Source: JAPPHA01 sp965242975 (GTDB lineage: Bacteria; Pseudomonadota; Alphaproteobacteria; Rhodobacterales; Rhodobacteraceae). Taken from it: a DNA stretch of 64,000 nt. The notes under the pieces are model-generated. The model did no database searches. It saw nothing but the letters and a program-made list of their open reading frames with translations, and had not been told where the DNA came from. The stretch spans positions 4,774,001 to 4,838,000 of the forward strand of contig CBDETS010000007.1 of the NCBI GenBank assembly GCA_965242975.1. The letters run 5' to 3'. This document shows positions 43,668 through 50,524 of the stretch, one piece after another; position 1 is the stretch's first letter, and each line of letters opens with the position of its first letter. The translations under genes were made by a program, and so were the position numbers.

Positions 43668-43961
43668 ATGAGCCGCAACTACAACGACACCGGCCAGATG
43701 GGCGACATGCTCGAGGAGTTCGACTCCATCGTCAGGATGGCCGGCGAGCACCCAGACCTGATCGACGCGATGGACCTAAATTTCCTGAACTCGGTCAACG
43801 ACCGGCGCTGCCAGTACGGCGAGAACACCATCGTCTCCGTCAAGCAGGTCAAGTGGATCCGCGACATCCGCCGCAAGCTGATCGCGGGCGGCGCGAAAGA
43901 AGACGAGGACGCGGACGCCGGGCTCGAGCCGACGGACGCCAGGTTCGGAGGTGAGGGATGA
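43668..43961 (+). CDS. Small acidic phage protein, unknown
   Basis: 97 residues with a good ribosome site (GAGGAGAAATT). SVNDRRCQYGENTIVSVKQVKWIRDI is a distinctive central block seen in phage proteins of unknown role. The C-terminal part is strongly acidic. Confidence 0.6.
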   Translation: MSRNYNDTGQMGDMLEEFDSIVRMAGEHPDLIDAMDLNFLNSVNDRRCQYGENTIVSVKQVKWIRDIRRKLIAGGAKEDEDADAGLEPTDARFGGEG

Positions 43962-45064
43962 GCGTCCTCGAACGATACCTGAAATGCGAGATGTGCGGCG
44001 GCGAGATAAAGCCGAACGCCGGCTGGATTCATCTCGGCCACCGTTTCTGCTCCAGGTCGTGCACTTTCAGATGGGACAAGGAGGTCGAGGTTCCGGCCGA
44101 GTGGAACGCGTGGGAGAAGGAGGAAGCGGTGCTTTCGTGCGAGGACTTGGCTTCGACCGCCAAGATGATCGTCCGCGTCGGCGCAAGGTTCGTCCACGTG
44201 AAGGCGAAAATGCAGCATGGGCGATTCGGGCGGTGGATCGACGAACTTTTGCCCATCGGACACAGCTCCGTCAATCAGTTCATGCAGATCGCCCAGGACT
44301 CAAACATTCTGCGATATACGGACGGCGCAAATTCCCAACATGTTGGGAATTTGCCATCGGACCGCCTCCTTCTCACAGAAATCTGCGGCCTCCCGGCGCC
44401 GGAGTTCGACGGCTACGTTGAGGACGGCGTCATCCACGCCGAAATGAAGCGCGGCGACATCCGGCGCGCGAAGGTCGCGGCGGACCACCAGACGCCCGCC
44501 CGTCCCACGGCCAGCATCCCGCCCGTCGGCAAGTACGGCGTCATCCTCGCGGACCCGCCATGGAAGTTCGAGGTCCGCGGCCCTAGCGGCCAGGGACGCG
44601 CCGCGGAAAACCACTACCCGACGATGACGACGCACGAGATCGCGTCGCTCAAGGTCGACGGCCGCACCGTGCCGGACCTCGCCCACGATGACGCCGTGCT
44701 CTTCCTGTGGACAACGTCGAACATGATCCCGGACGCCCTCGCGGTAATCCAGGCGTGGGGCTTCACCTTCAAGACCACGGCCTTCGTGTGGCTGAAGGAC
44801 GGCGCGCCCGGTCTCGGCTACTGGACGCGGAAGCGCTCGGAGATCTGCCTGCTCGGGACACGCGGCAATCCGAAGCGGCAGAACGCCGACGTCGACGAGG
44901 GCATCTGGGCTCCCCGCTTCGAGCACAGCCAGAAACCGAAGGCGGCCTACGAGCGCATCGAGCGCCTGGTCGCAGGCCCCTACATCGAGCTCTTCGCGCG
45001 CCACCAGCGCGAGGGCTGGGAGGCATGGGGCAATCATCCGGGGCTGGAGGAGGAAAGCCAATGA
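43958..45064 (+). CDS. MT-A70-family adenine methyltransferase with zinc-finger and DUF3102-like N-terminus
   Basis: 368 residues. Cys10, Cys13, Cys31 and Cys35 form a zinc-ribbon-like start. Residues 60-170 resemble DUF3102 (DLASTAKMIVRVGARFVHVK). The MT-A70 domain follows, with DPPW at 199-202, YPTMTTHEIASL and TRKRSEICLLGTRG. Such enzymes methylate adenine N6 in DNA; in transposable phages they may replace Mu Mom in anti-restriction. A 28-bp palindrome lies within the coding sequence at 44327. Confidence 0.88.
   Translation: MSVLERYLKCEMCGGEIKPNAGWIHLGHRFCSRSCTFRWDKEVEVPAEWNAWEKEEAVLSCEDLASTAKMIVRVGARFVHVKAKMQHGRFGRWIDELLPIGHSSVNQFMQIAQDSNILRYTDGANSQHVGNLPSDRLLLTEICGLPAPEFDGYVEDGVIHAEMKRGDIRRAKVAADHQTPARPTASIPPVGKYGVILADPPWKFEVRGPSGQGRAAENHYPTMTTHEIASLKVDGRTVPDLAHDDAVLFLWTTSNMIPDALAVIQAWGFTFKTTAFVWLKDGAPGLGYWTRKRSEICLLGTRGNPKRQNADVDEGIWAPRFEHSQKPKAAYERIERLVAGPYIELFARHQREGWEAWGNHPGLEEESQ
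44327..44354. repeat. 28-bp perfect palindrome inside the MT-A70 gene
   Basis: Half-site GCAAATTCCCAACA followed by its exact reverse complement. It is AT-richer than its surroundings and encodes ANSQHVGNLP in the linker region. It is unrelated to the late-promoter palindrome except for length and symmetry. Confidence 0.9.
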
Positions 45065-45261
45065 TCGAGTGGCTCAACGAGATCCCCGTCGCGATCCAGA
45101 TCATACTCGGCCTCGCGATGTTCTTTCCCGCGATGTTCGGCGGGATCATGATCGTCGCCATTGTCGGGACGATTTTCGCGATCGGGTTCGCGCTTGCGGT
45201 CATCGCAGTCGACGCGGCGTGGAATCTCGCGGTTTGGCTGTGGAGGAAACTGTGGAAATGA
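45061..45261 (+). CDS. Small phage membrane protein
   Basis: 66 residues, nearly all hydrophobic: IQIILGLAMFFPAMFGGIMIVAIVG... giving two membrane segments, then AWNLAVWLWRKLWK. ATG overlaps the methylase stop. Unknown function. Confidence 0.6.
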   Translation: MIEWLNEIPVAIQIILGLAMFFPAMFGGIMIVAIVGTIFAIGFALAVIAVDAAWNLAVWLWRKLWK

Positions 45262-45746
45262 CCGCGCAGCTGCACCTGCTCAAGGTCTTCGTTCCGTACA
45301 TTGACGGGCGCCTGGAGGACTACCGCTCGGTGCGCCGGACGCTCGCCCGGTGGTGCGGCGCCGGGAACATCGAGTTCGGCATGTGGACAAGGCACGCGCC
45401 GCGGCGTGCCGACGAGCTCAAGGGCGGCTCGGTCTACTGCGTCTGGAAAGGGGAGATCCGGTTTCGGCTGACGCTGAGGCGGATCGTCCCTGTCGTCGCA
45501 TTCAGGCCGGACCTGGCGAGTTCGCGGTTTGCCGATCACACCGCGATCGTCTGCCGGCCCTGCGCCATCGACGTCGAGCGGCGTCCACTGCGCATGCGCG
45601 GTTTCCGGTACCTGGAGGACGAACACGCGCCGCCCGACGTGGGCTCCGCAGTGCCGCCGTTCCCGCTCGACGAGATCGGGCTGGTGGAGTCGTCGTTGCC
45701 CCCCCCGCGAGCATACCGCAATGAACAGATCGAGATGGAGTTCTGA
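45258..45746 (+). CDS. DUF1489-like protein carried by the phage
   Basis: 162 residues. HLLKVFVPYIDGRLEDYRS, WTRHAPRRADELKGGSVYCV, IVCRPCAIDVERRPLR and FRYLEDEHAPPDVG follow the DUF1489 pattern (HLxK..., T...P.R..ELL.GGSIYWVIKG, RP..GWRYL...DAP.D). That family is chromosomal in alphaproteobacteria and of unknown function, so a phage copy is a captured gene. Confidence 0.7.
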   Translation: MTAQLHLLKVFVPYIDGRLEDYRSVRRTLARWCGAGNIEFGMWTRHAPRRADELKGGSVYCVWKGEIRFRLTLRRIVPVVAFRPDLASSRFADHTAIVCRPCAIDVERRPLRMRGFRYLEDEHAPPDVGSAVPPFPLDEIGLVESSLPPPRAYRNEQIEMEF

Positions 45747-45749
45747 TCG

Positions 45750-46454
45750 ATGACCGACCGCATCGCCGCGCAGAAGCAGCGGCTGCGCCGCGCGATCTTC
45801 GCCGCCTGCAAGCGCAAGGGTCTCGGTGACGAGGAGCGCCACGCGATCCAGCAGCGCGTCACCGGCAAGGCGTCGATGACGGCGATGGACCTCGGCGACA
45901 TGCGCGCGGTCCTGCGCGATCTCAACAGCTCCCGCGTGAAATCGAGGAAGCCCGACGAGGGCAGCCCGGAGCGCGAGACGGACGTCCTCGGCACCGGACC
46001 GCACGCGGGCAAGCTCCGGGCGCTCTGGCGGAGCGGACACTGGCTCGGCGTCATCACGGACGAGTCCGATACCGCGCTCGCCGCCTGGATCTGCCGCCAG
46101 ACCGGCCTCGGCGCCGCGCGGTGGATGACGCCGATGCACGGCGCGGCCTGTATCGAGGCGCTGAAGGACTGGCTTGCCAGGGACGGCGGCGTCGACTGGT
46201 CTCCGTACCGGCAGCCGGAAGATCTCCGAAAGCGGATCCACCGCCCGGGCGCCAGGATCATGGAGGCGCTCTGGCGAAAGCTGCATCTTGCGGGCGCGGT
46301 ACCGGCGGGCGACGCGGGCGGCCTCCAGGTCTGGTGCCAGGGTTTCAGGCGGGCGTCGGATCACTACATGACGCTCCCGTTAGGCACGCAGAATCAACTC
46401 ATCGGGGAATTGGGCAGATGGCTGAAGAGGTGCGAGCATGACATTCACCGATGA
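45750..46454 (+). CDS. GemA-like regulatory protein (Mu gp16, DUF1018)
   Basis: 234 residues. KLRALWRSGHWLGVI, the central WMTPMHGAACIEALKDWL and the two short N-terminal helices (RRAIFAACKRKGLGDEERHAI) are diagnostic of DUF1018. In Mu, GemA influences host gene expression and DNA topology. It sits in the middle-early region before mor, as in Mu. Confidence 0.85.
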   Translation: MTDRIAAQKQRLRRAIFAACKRKGLGDEERHAIQQRVTGKASMTAMDLGDMRAVLRDLNSSRVKSRKPDEGSPERETDVLGTGPHAGKLRALWRSGHWLGVITDESDTALAAWICRQTGLGAARWMTPMHGAACIEALKDWLARDGGVDWSPYRQPEDLRKRIHRPGARIMEALWRKLHLAGAVPAGDAGGLQVWCQGFRRASDHYMTLPLGTQNQLIGELGRWLKRCEHDIHR

Positions 46455-46692
46455 CCAGCTGGTGCCGGGAGGTATCCGGGATACCGATATCCCGCACTAC
46501 AGGACCGACGACGGCCGCTGCTCACGTTGCGGAGAAATCGACGATGACGACGTGCCGCTCCTGGTTTGGGCTCAGGGCGACACGAACCTGATGTGGCGTT
46601 TTTGCAGCGGCTGCATGGGATGGACGCACCCGACCGACGAAACGATTCCGGAAATCGGTGATGACCTCTTGCGGGGGGGGGGTGAGCGATGA
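46438..46692 (+). CDS. Small zinc-ribbon-like phage protein
   Basis: 84 residues with CSRCGEIDDDD and FCSGCMGW, two CxxC pairs suggesting a zinc ribbon. The last codons include a ten-G run (46673-46682). It overlaps gemA and mor by a few bases. Function unknown. Confidence 0.6.
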   Translation: MTFTDDQLVPGGIRDTDIPHYRTDDGRCSRCGEIDDDDVPLLVWAQGDTNLMWRFCSGCMGWTHPTDETIPEIGDDLLRGGGER

Positions 46693-47021
46693 GCGGGCTC
46701 CCTGAGCTCCCCGGCGTGCTCGCGGAGATCGCCGAGGTCGCCGGGCGCGAGGCGGCGATAAAGCTGGCGCTCGGTTTCGGCGGACGGGATGTTCACATCC
46801 CGGCGGCCAGGAACGTCCGCGGCGAACACCCGCTGCGGAAGTGCCTGGGACCGATCGCCGTCACGGCGATCGCGGAGCACTTCTGCGGCGAGAGCCTCTA
46901 TATCCCCAAGGCGAGTCGCGCCGCCGTTCGTCACCTGAAGGACGGCGGCCTGTCCAACGCTCAGGTCGCCGAACAGACGGGTTTGTCCCTGAGCGCCGTG
47001 CGTCGTTACGCCCGGAATTAA
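46689..47021 (+). CDS. Mor/C-family transcription activator
   Basis: 110 residues. LGPIAVTAIAEHFCGESLYIPKASRA matches the Mor dimer region and beta-strand, and the C-terminal GLSNAQVAEQTGLSLSAVRRYA is the helix-turn-helix. Mor and C activate Mu middle and late promoters by binding dyads in place of a -35 box. Here the gene ends 29 bp before the right late palindrome (47051), and an identical core lies at the left late promoter, so one activator may switch on both late operons. Confidence 0.85.
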   Translation: MSGLPELPGVLAEIAEVAGREAAIKLALGFGGRDVHIPAARNVRGEHPLRKCLGPIAVTAIAEHFCGESLYIPKASRAAVRHLKDGGLSNAQVAEQTGLSLSAVRRYARN

Positions 47022-47050
47022 ACCCTTTTCAAGCATCATTTGAACGATCC

Positions 47051-47106
47051 TTCAGGGGACCATGGTCCCCTGAACAGGCGATTCGCCTGCCTGTATTTTC
47101 ACCTCA
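47051..47106 (+). promoter_or_regulatory. Late promoter with 24-bp palindromic operator (right operon)
   Basis: 47051-47074 is a perfect palindrome (half-site TTCAGGGGACCA), followed by CAGGC; this 29-bp block is identical to part of the left operator at 30924-30957. TATTTT (47094-47099), a candidate -10 box, begins 14 bp after CAGGC, exactly as CATAAA does on the left. The palindrome centre would lie at about -43.5 if transcription starts near 47106, where Mor-type activators bind. No -35 box is seen. Confidence 0.78.
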
Positions 47107-48290
47107 TGACTGGTCGGGATCTCGCGAATCGCCAGGGCGCCATCGACGTGGCGCGCGCTGCGCTTGCGTCCGATCTCCGGGGATCTGTGCCCTCGGAGGT
47201 CGAGATCATGCCTGCGGGCCGTGTTGAGACGCGCCCGAACGATTCGCGGGATCCGTTCCACAACCGCGACCCGGAGGCGGTCGTGGCTGCGACCAGGGAA
47301 CTGCAGCTCGACCTGCCCGTCGATTACGACCACCAGAGCGAGTACGCGCGCGAGAACGGACAGCCCGCCATTGCCGCCGGCTGGATCCGCGACCTGTTCG
47401 TCCGCGACGGCGCCGTCTGGGGCAGGGCCGAATGGACGGACCGCGCGAAGGCCCACATCGAGGCGCGCGAGTACAGGTTCCTGTCACCCGTATTCACCTA
47501 CGGCCGGGCGGAGCGCGAGGTCCGGATGATCGAGTCCGTCGCGCTCACGAACAACCCGGCATTTTTCATGCGCGCCCTGGCCTCGAGCGAGCGCGACGGC
47601 ACAACGGACAGTGAAGGAAAAAACATGAAAAAAGACGAGCTCATCAAGCTGCTCGGCCTCGAGTCGTCCGCGACGGACGAGGAGGTCGGGAACGCCGTCA
47701 AGGCGCTGGCAACGGCCGCGAAGGCCGCTGTCGATGGCCTGAAGGCGATAGCAAGCGCGCTCGGCCTGGACGACAAGGCCACCGCCGACGACATCGCCGA
47801 GGCGGCGAAGACGGCCAGGGCCGCGGCATCCGCTGCCGGCACGACCGACAAGGGTGACGCGAAGGCGAAGGCGATCGCCACGGTCGACGGCGCCATCGCT
47901 GCGGGCAAGTTCGGGCTCACCCAGCGCGACTCCCTCCTGGCGATGGCCTCCTCGAACCCGGAGGCTCTCGCCACGCTGGTCGAAAACGCCACCGGCACCG
48001 CGGAGTCGAAGGCGATCGCCACGGTCGATGCCGCGGTGAAGGCCGGAAAGCTCACCCCGGCCGAGAGGGACGGCGCGATCGCGATGGCGACCGCGAGCCC
48101 GAAGGAATTCGAGAGCATGCTCGCCAGGGCGGGCGTCGTGATCACGGACGGCAAGATCGTCCCGGACGGAAGGCCGAAGGGCGGCGACGGCACGCTCAGC
48201 GCCGAGGAAAGGGCGGTCTGCCGGGCGATGGGCATCAGCGAGGAGGACTACCAGAAGTCCGCCAAGGAGCTGAAGGAACAGGAGGCCTGA
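47106..48290 (+). CDS. Mu I-like head maturation protease with C-terminal scaffold
   Basis: About 394 residues. EIMPAGRVETRPNDSRDPFHNRD, LPVDYDHQSEYARENG, AAGWIRDLFVRDGAVWG, RAEW, EYRFLSPVF and ALTNNPAFF follow Mu gpI. The C-terminal half is the scaffold. Starts: ATG 47106 coincides with the predicted transcription start, which would make the message leaderless; GTG 47148 or a TTG at 47040 are alternatives. The scaffold part is also encoded from an internal start at 47625. Confidence 0.85.
   Translation: MTGRDLANRQGAIDVARAALASDLRGSVPSEVEIMPAGRVETRPNDSRDPFHNRDPEAVVAATRELQLDLPVDYDHQSEYARENGQPAIAAGWIRDLFVRDGAVWGRAEWTDRAKAHIEAREYRFLSPVFTYGRAEREVRMIESVALTNNPAFFMRALASSERDGTTDSEGKNMKKDELIKLLGLESSATDEEVGNAVKALATAAKAAVDGLKAIASALGLDDKATADDIAEAAKTARAAASAAGTTDKGDAKAKAIATVDGAIAAGKFGLTQRDSLLAMASSNPEALATLVENATGTAESKAIATVDAAVKAGKLTPAERDGAIAMATASPKEFESMLARAGVVITDGKIVPDGRPKGGDGTLSAEERAVCRAMGISEEDYQKSAKELKEQEA
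47625..48290 (+). CDS. Nested scaffold protein (Mu Z-like), internal start of gene I
   Basis: In-frame ATG 47625 is preceded by GAAGGA at 7-nt spacing and begins MKKDELIKLLGL. The product (about 221 residues) is Ala-rich and helical, with two similar segments (KAIATVDGAIAAGKFGLTQRD and KAIATVDAAVKAGKLTPAERD). Mu makes its scaffold Z from the same kind of internal start. Confidence 0.75.
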   Translation: MKKDELIKLLGLESSATDEEVGNAVKALATAAKAAVDGLKAIASALGLDDKATADDIAEAAKTARAAASAAGTTDKGDAKAKAIATVDGAIAAGKFGLTQRDSLLAMASSNPEALATLVENATGTAESKAIATVDAAVKAGKLTPAERDGAIAMATASPKEFESMLARAGVVITDGKIVPDGRPKGGDGTLSAEERAVCRAMGISEEDYQKSAKELKEQEA

Positions 48291-48293
48291 TCA

Positions 48294-48704
48294 ATGGCAG
48301 AACGAAACACACCACGCCGCACCGGCGGCTTCGAGTACATGGGCTCCTACAAGGTCAAGGCGTCCACCACGATCGAGTCCGGCAAGCACGTGATGCTTGA
48401 CGCCGCCGGCCTCGCCGTCGAGGCCACCAAGGCGGCGAACCACGTCTCCGTGGGCCGCGCCGAGGACACGGTGACGGCGGGCGCGACCGGGGACACCTTT
48501 GTCCGGGCGCGGATGGCCATCTACCGCTGGAACAACGACGTTGCCGGCAAGGCCTTCGCGCGCGCCCAGATCGGCGACGACGCCTATGTCGAGGACGACG
48601 AGACCGTGCGGACCGACTCGAACTCCAGCGGCGTCAAGGTCGGCAAGGTCGTCGACGTCGACAGCCAGGGCGCCTGGGTCGCCACCGGCCACCTGTACCT
48701 CTGA
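48294..48704 (+). CDS. Head decoration-like protein (capsid cement)
   Basis: 136 residues in the position of Mu gp33 between scaffold and major head protein. GSYKVKASTTIESGKHVML, VSVGRAEDTVTAG and DDAYVEDDETV give a beta-rich DUF2190-like capsid stabiliser plan. Ribosome site GGAGG. Confidence 0.65.
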   Translation: MAERNTPRRTGGFEYMGSYKVKASTTIESGKHVMLDAAGLAVEATKAANHVSVGRAEDTVTAGATGDTFVRARMAIYRWNNDVAGKAFARAQIGDDAYVEDDETVRTDSNSSGVKVGKVVDVDSQGAWVATGHLYL

Positions 48705-48716
48705 GGAGACGCATTC

Positions 48717-49634
48717 ATGATTATCAATCGCACCAATCTCGACACGCTGTTCAAGGCGTACAACGCCGCCTTCCGGCGGGGCCTCATCGGCATGCAGGCG
48801 AACAGCATGTACACGCAGGTCGCCATGACCGTCATGTCGGGCACCGCCGAGGAGGTCTACCCCTGGCTCGGCAAGATCCCGGGCATGAAGGAGTGGGTCG
48901 GAGAGCGCGTGATCGAGAACCTGCGCCAGCATGGGTTCACCATCCGCAACAAGGACTACGAGGACACCATCTCGGTCGACCGGAACTCGATCGAGGACGA
49001 CCAGTACGGCGTCTACTCGACCATGTTCGAGGCACTCGGCGAGGCCGTGGCCGCGCATCCGGACGAGCTCGTCTGGCCGCTCCTGAAGGCCGGCTTCTCG
49101 ACCAACTGCTATGACGGGACACCTTTTTTCGGGGGCGCCCACCCTGTTCTCAACGCGAACGGCACGCCCGGCACGGCGTCAAACGTCGGTACCGAGGGAT
49201 CGCCCGCCGCCAACAAGGCGTCCTGGTTCCTGCTCGATCTCCGCGGCACGATGAAGCCGATCGTTTTCCAGCAGCGTAAGCGCGCCGACAACATCGTCCG
49301 CATGGACCGCGAGGACGACGAGAACGTCTTCATGAGGAAGGAGTTCATCTACGGCATCGACTGCCGGGACAATGTCGGCTTCGGGCTCTGGCAGAAGAGC
49401 TTCGCGTCCCGCGGCGACCTCGACGCCGACAGCTACGAGGAGGGTCGGGTCGCGCTCCTGGGCATGAAGGGCGATTACGGTCGCCCGCTCGGCATCATGC
49501 CGACGCACCTGGTCGTACCTCCGGCGCTCGAGAAGGAGGCGCTTGAGCTCCTGAACGCGGAGCGCAACGCCGCCGGCGCGACCAACGTCTACCGCGGCAC
49601 GGCCACCCTGGTCGTCGTTCCCTGGCTGGCATGA
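48717..49634 (+). CDS. Major head protein (Mu gpT-like)
   Basis: 305 residues. YPWLGKIPGMKEWVGERV, NKDYEDTISVDRNSIEDDQYG, FSTNCYDGTPFFGGAHPV and THLVVPPALEKEALELLNAE are the gpT signature. It forms the capsid shell after protease removal of scaffold. Confidence 0.93.
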   Translation: MIINRTNLDTLFKAYNAAFRRGLIGMQANSMYTQVAMTVMSGTAEEVYPWLGKIPGMKEWVGERVIENLRQHGFTIRNKDYEDTISVDRNSIEDDQYGVYSTMFEALGEAVAAHPDELVWPLLKAGFSTNCYDGTPFFGGAHPVLNANGTPGTASNVGTEGSPAANKASWFLLDLRGTMKPIVFQQRKRADNIVRMDREDDENVFMRKEFIYGIDCRDNVGFGLWQKSFASRGDLDADSYEEGRVALLGMKGDYGRPLGIMPTHLVVPPALEKEALELLNAERNAAGATNVYRGTATLVVVPWLA

Positions 49635-50122
49635 TGAGCGGCCTCGAGATACGCGCCCTTGATCCCGCAGGCTGCCTGGTCTGCGGGGTCTTTCACCCGG
49701 CCGAAACGGTCCACCATCCGGCCGGATCCTGGACGCCGGCCGAGATCGAGGTCCTTCGCGCCGACCCGGGGCTGGTCGTCGATGGCGAGAGCCCGGAAGA
49801 TCGCGGCAATGCGCGCGGTGTCTTCGCCCAGGCGATCGAGGCCCTCCGGACCGCCGGTCCCTCCGAGATCCGCGCCTTCTTCAAGGCGGTCGGCGAGGAC
49901 CCGGAACTCCAGGCCCGCATCGAGTCCATCATGGACGAGACCGCGCACGGCATGTTGGCGATCGGCGAGCTCGACCCGGAAAACCCGGAGCACTTCACGA
50001 AATCGGGAGTGCCGCGGACCGATGCGCTCGAGGCCATCCTCAAGCGCCCGGTCAGCTCCGATCAGCGCGACGCCTGGTGGGAGGACTACCAAGAAGCGCA
50101 GAAGAAGGGCGCGGACGATTGA
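49631..50122 (+). CDS. Phage protein after the capsid gene (HI1506/Mu gp35-like)
   Basis: 163 residues. PAGSWTPAEIEVLRADPGLVV resembles the HI1506-type proteins found after the capsid gene in Mu-like phages. A Cys pair at the start (CLVCGVFHP) stands out. Likely head completion or connector accessory. Start 49631 or 49634. Confidence 0.65.
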   Translation: MMSGLEIRALDPAGCLVCGVFHPAETVHHPAGSWTPAEIEVLRADPGLVVDGESPEDRGNARGVFAQAIEALRTAGPSEIRAFFKAVGEDPELQARIESIMDETAHGMLAIGELDPENPEHFTKSGVPRTDALEAILKRPVSSDQRDAWWEDYQEAQKKGADD

Positions 50123-50409
50123 CGAAGCCGAACCCGACCCTCGGGCAGCGGCGCACCCAGCCGACGGGCCGCCCGGACGGCGACCTCGTCAACCGGGTCA
50201 GGCTGGCGTTCGCCGGCCTGATCGACCTGGTGGCGGGCATTCCCACTGACGGAAGCGCGGACATCAGCCGGCCGAAGGCGATCGCTCTCACCGAGATCGA
50301 GTCCGCATCCCACTGGGCGGTCAAGGCAGCGGCGAGAGCCGAGAATCCGGGCGAATCCGCGAGCAATCCGGACTCCGGGGATCCCCGGAGTCCCCAGGAT
50401 CAAAATTAA
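50119..50409 (+). CDS. Acb2/Tad1-hairpin-like small protein (candidate anti-CBASS)
   Basis: 96 residues from TTG 50119 overlapping the previous stop. The core is two helices: VNRVRLAFAGLIDLVAGIP and a second one reading ALTEIESASHWAVKAAARA. The LALT-x-E-x-A-x-WAVK pattern is what I know from small phage proteins of the Acb2/Tad1 group, which sequester cyclic nucleotides made by CBASS/Thoeris. Acb2 is known from Mu-like Pseudomonas phages. The rest is disordered. Assignment rests on this short motif and size. Confidence 0.5.
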   Translation: MTKPNPTLGQRRTQPTGRPDGDLVNRVRLAFAGLIDLVAGIPTDGSADISRPKAIALTEIESASHWAVKAAARAENPGESASNPDSGDPRSPQDQN

Positions 50410-50472
50410 ACGGGGTCTCGTTGAAAATTAAACGGGTTAATCGCTTCAAATGTACCTGAACCCATCTCGACC

Positions 50473-50497
50473 CCATTTCGCGCGTCCTGAGCGCTCT
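50473..50497 (+). repeat. Short intergenic repeat, diverged copy
   Basis: CCATTTCGCGCGTCCTGAGC..., 22 of 25 bases matching the two copies at 63616 and 63674. It lies 28 bp before the tail fibre gene. Confidence 0.6.
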
Positions 50498-50524
50498 CAC
50501 GCGATTCCTGCGCGGTAGCCCGCC

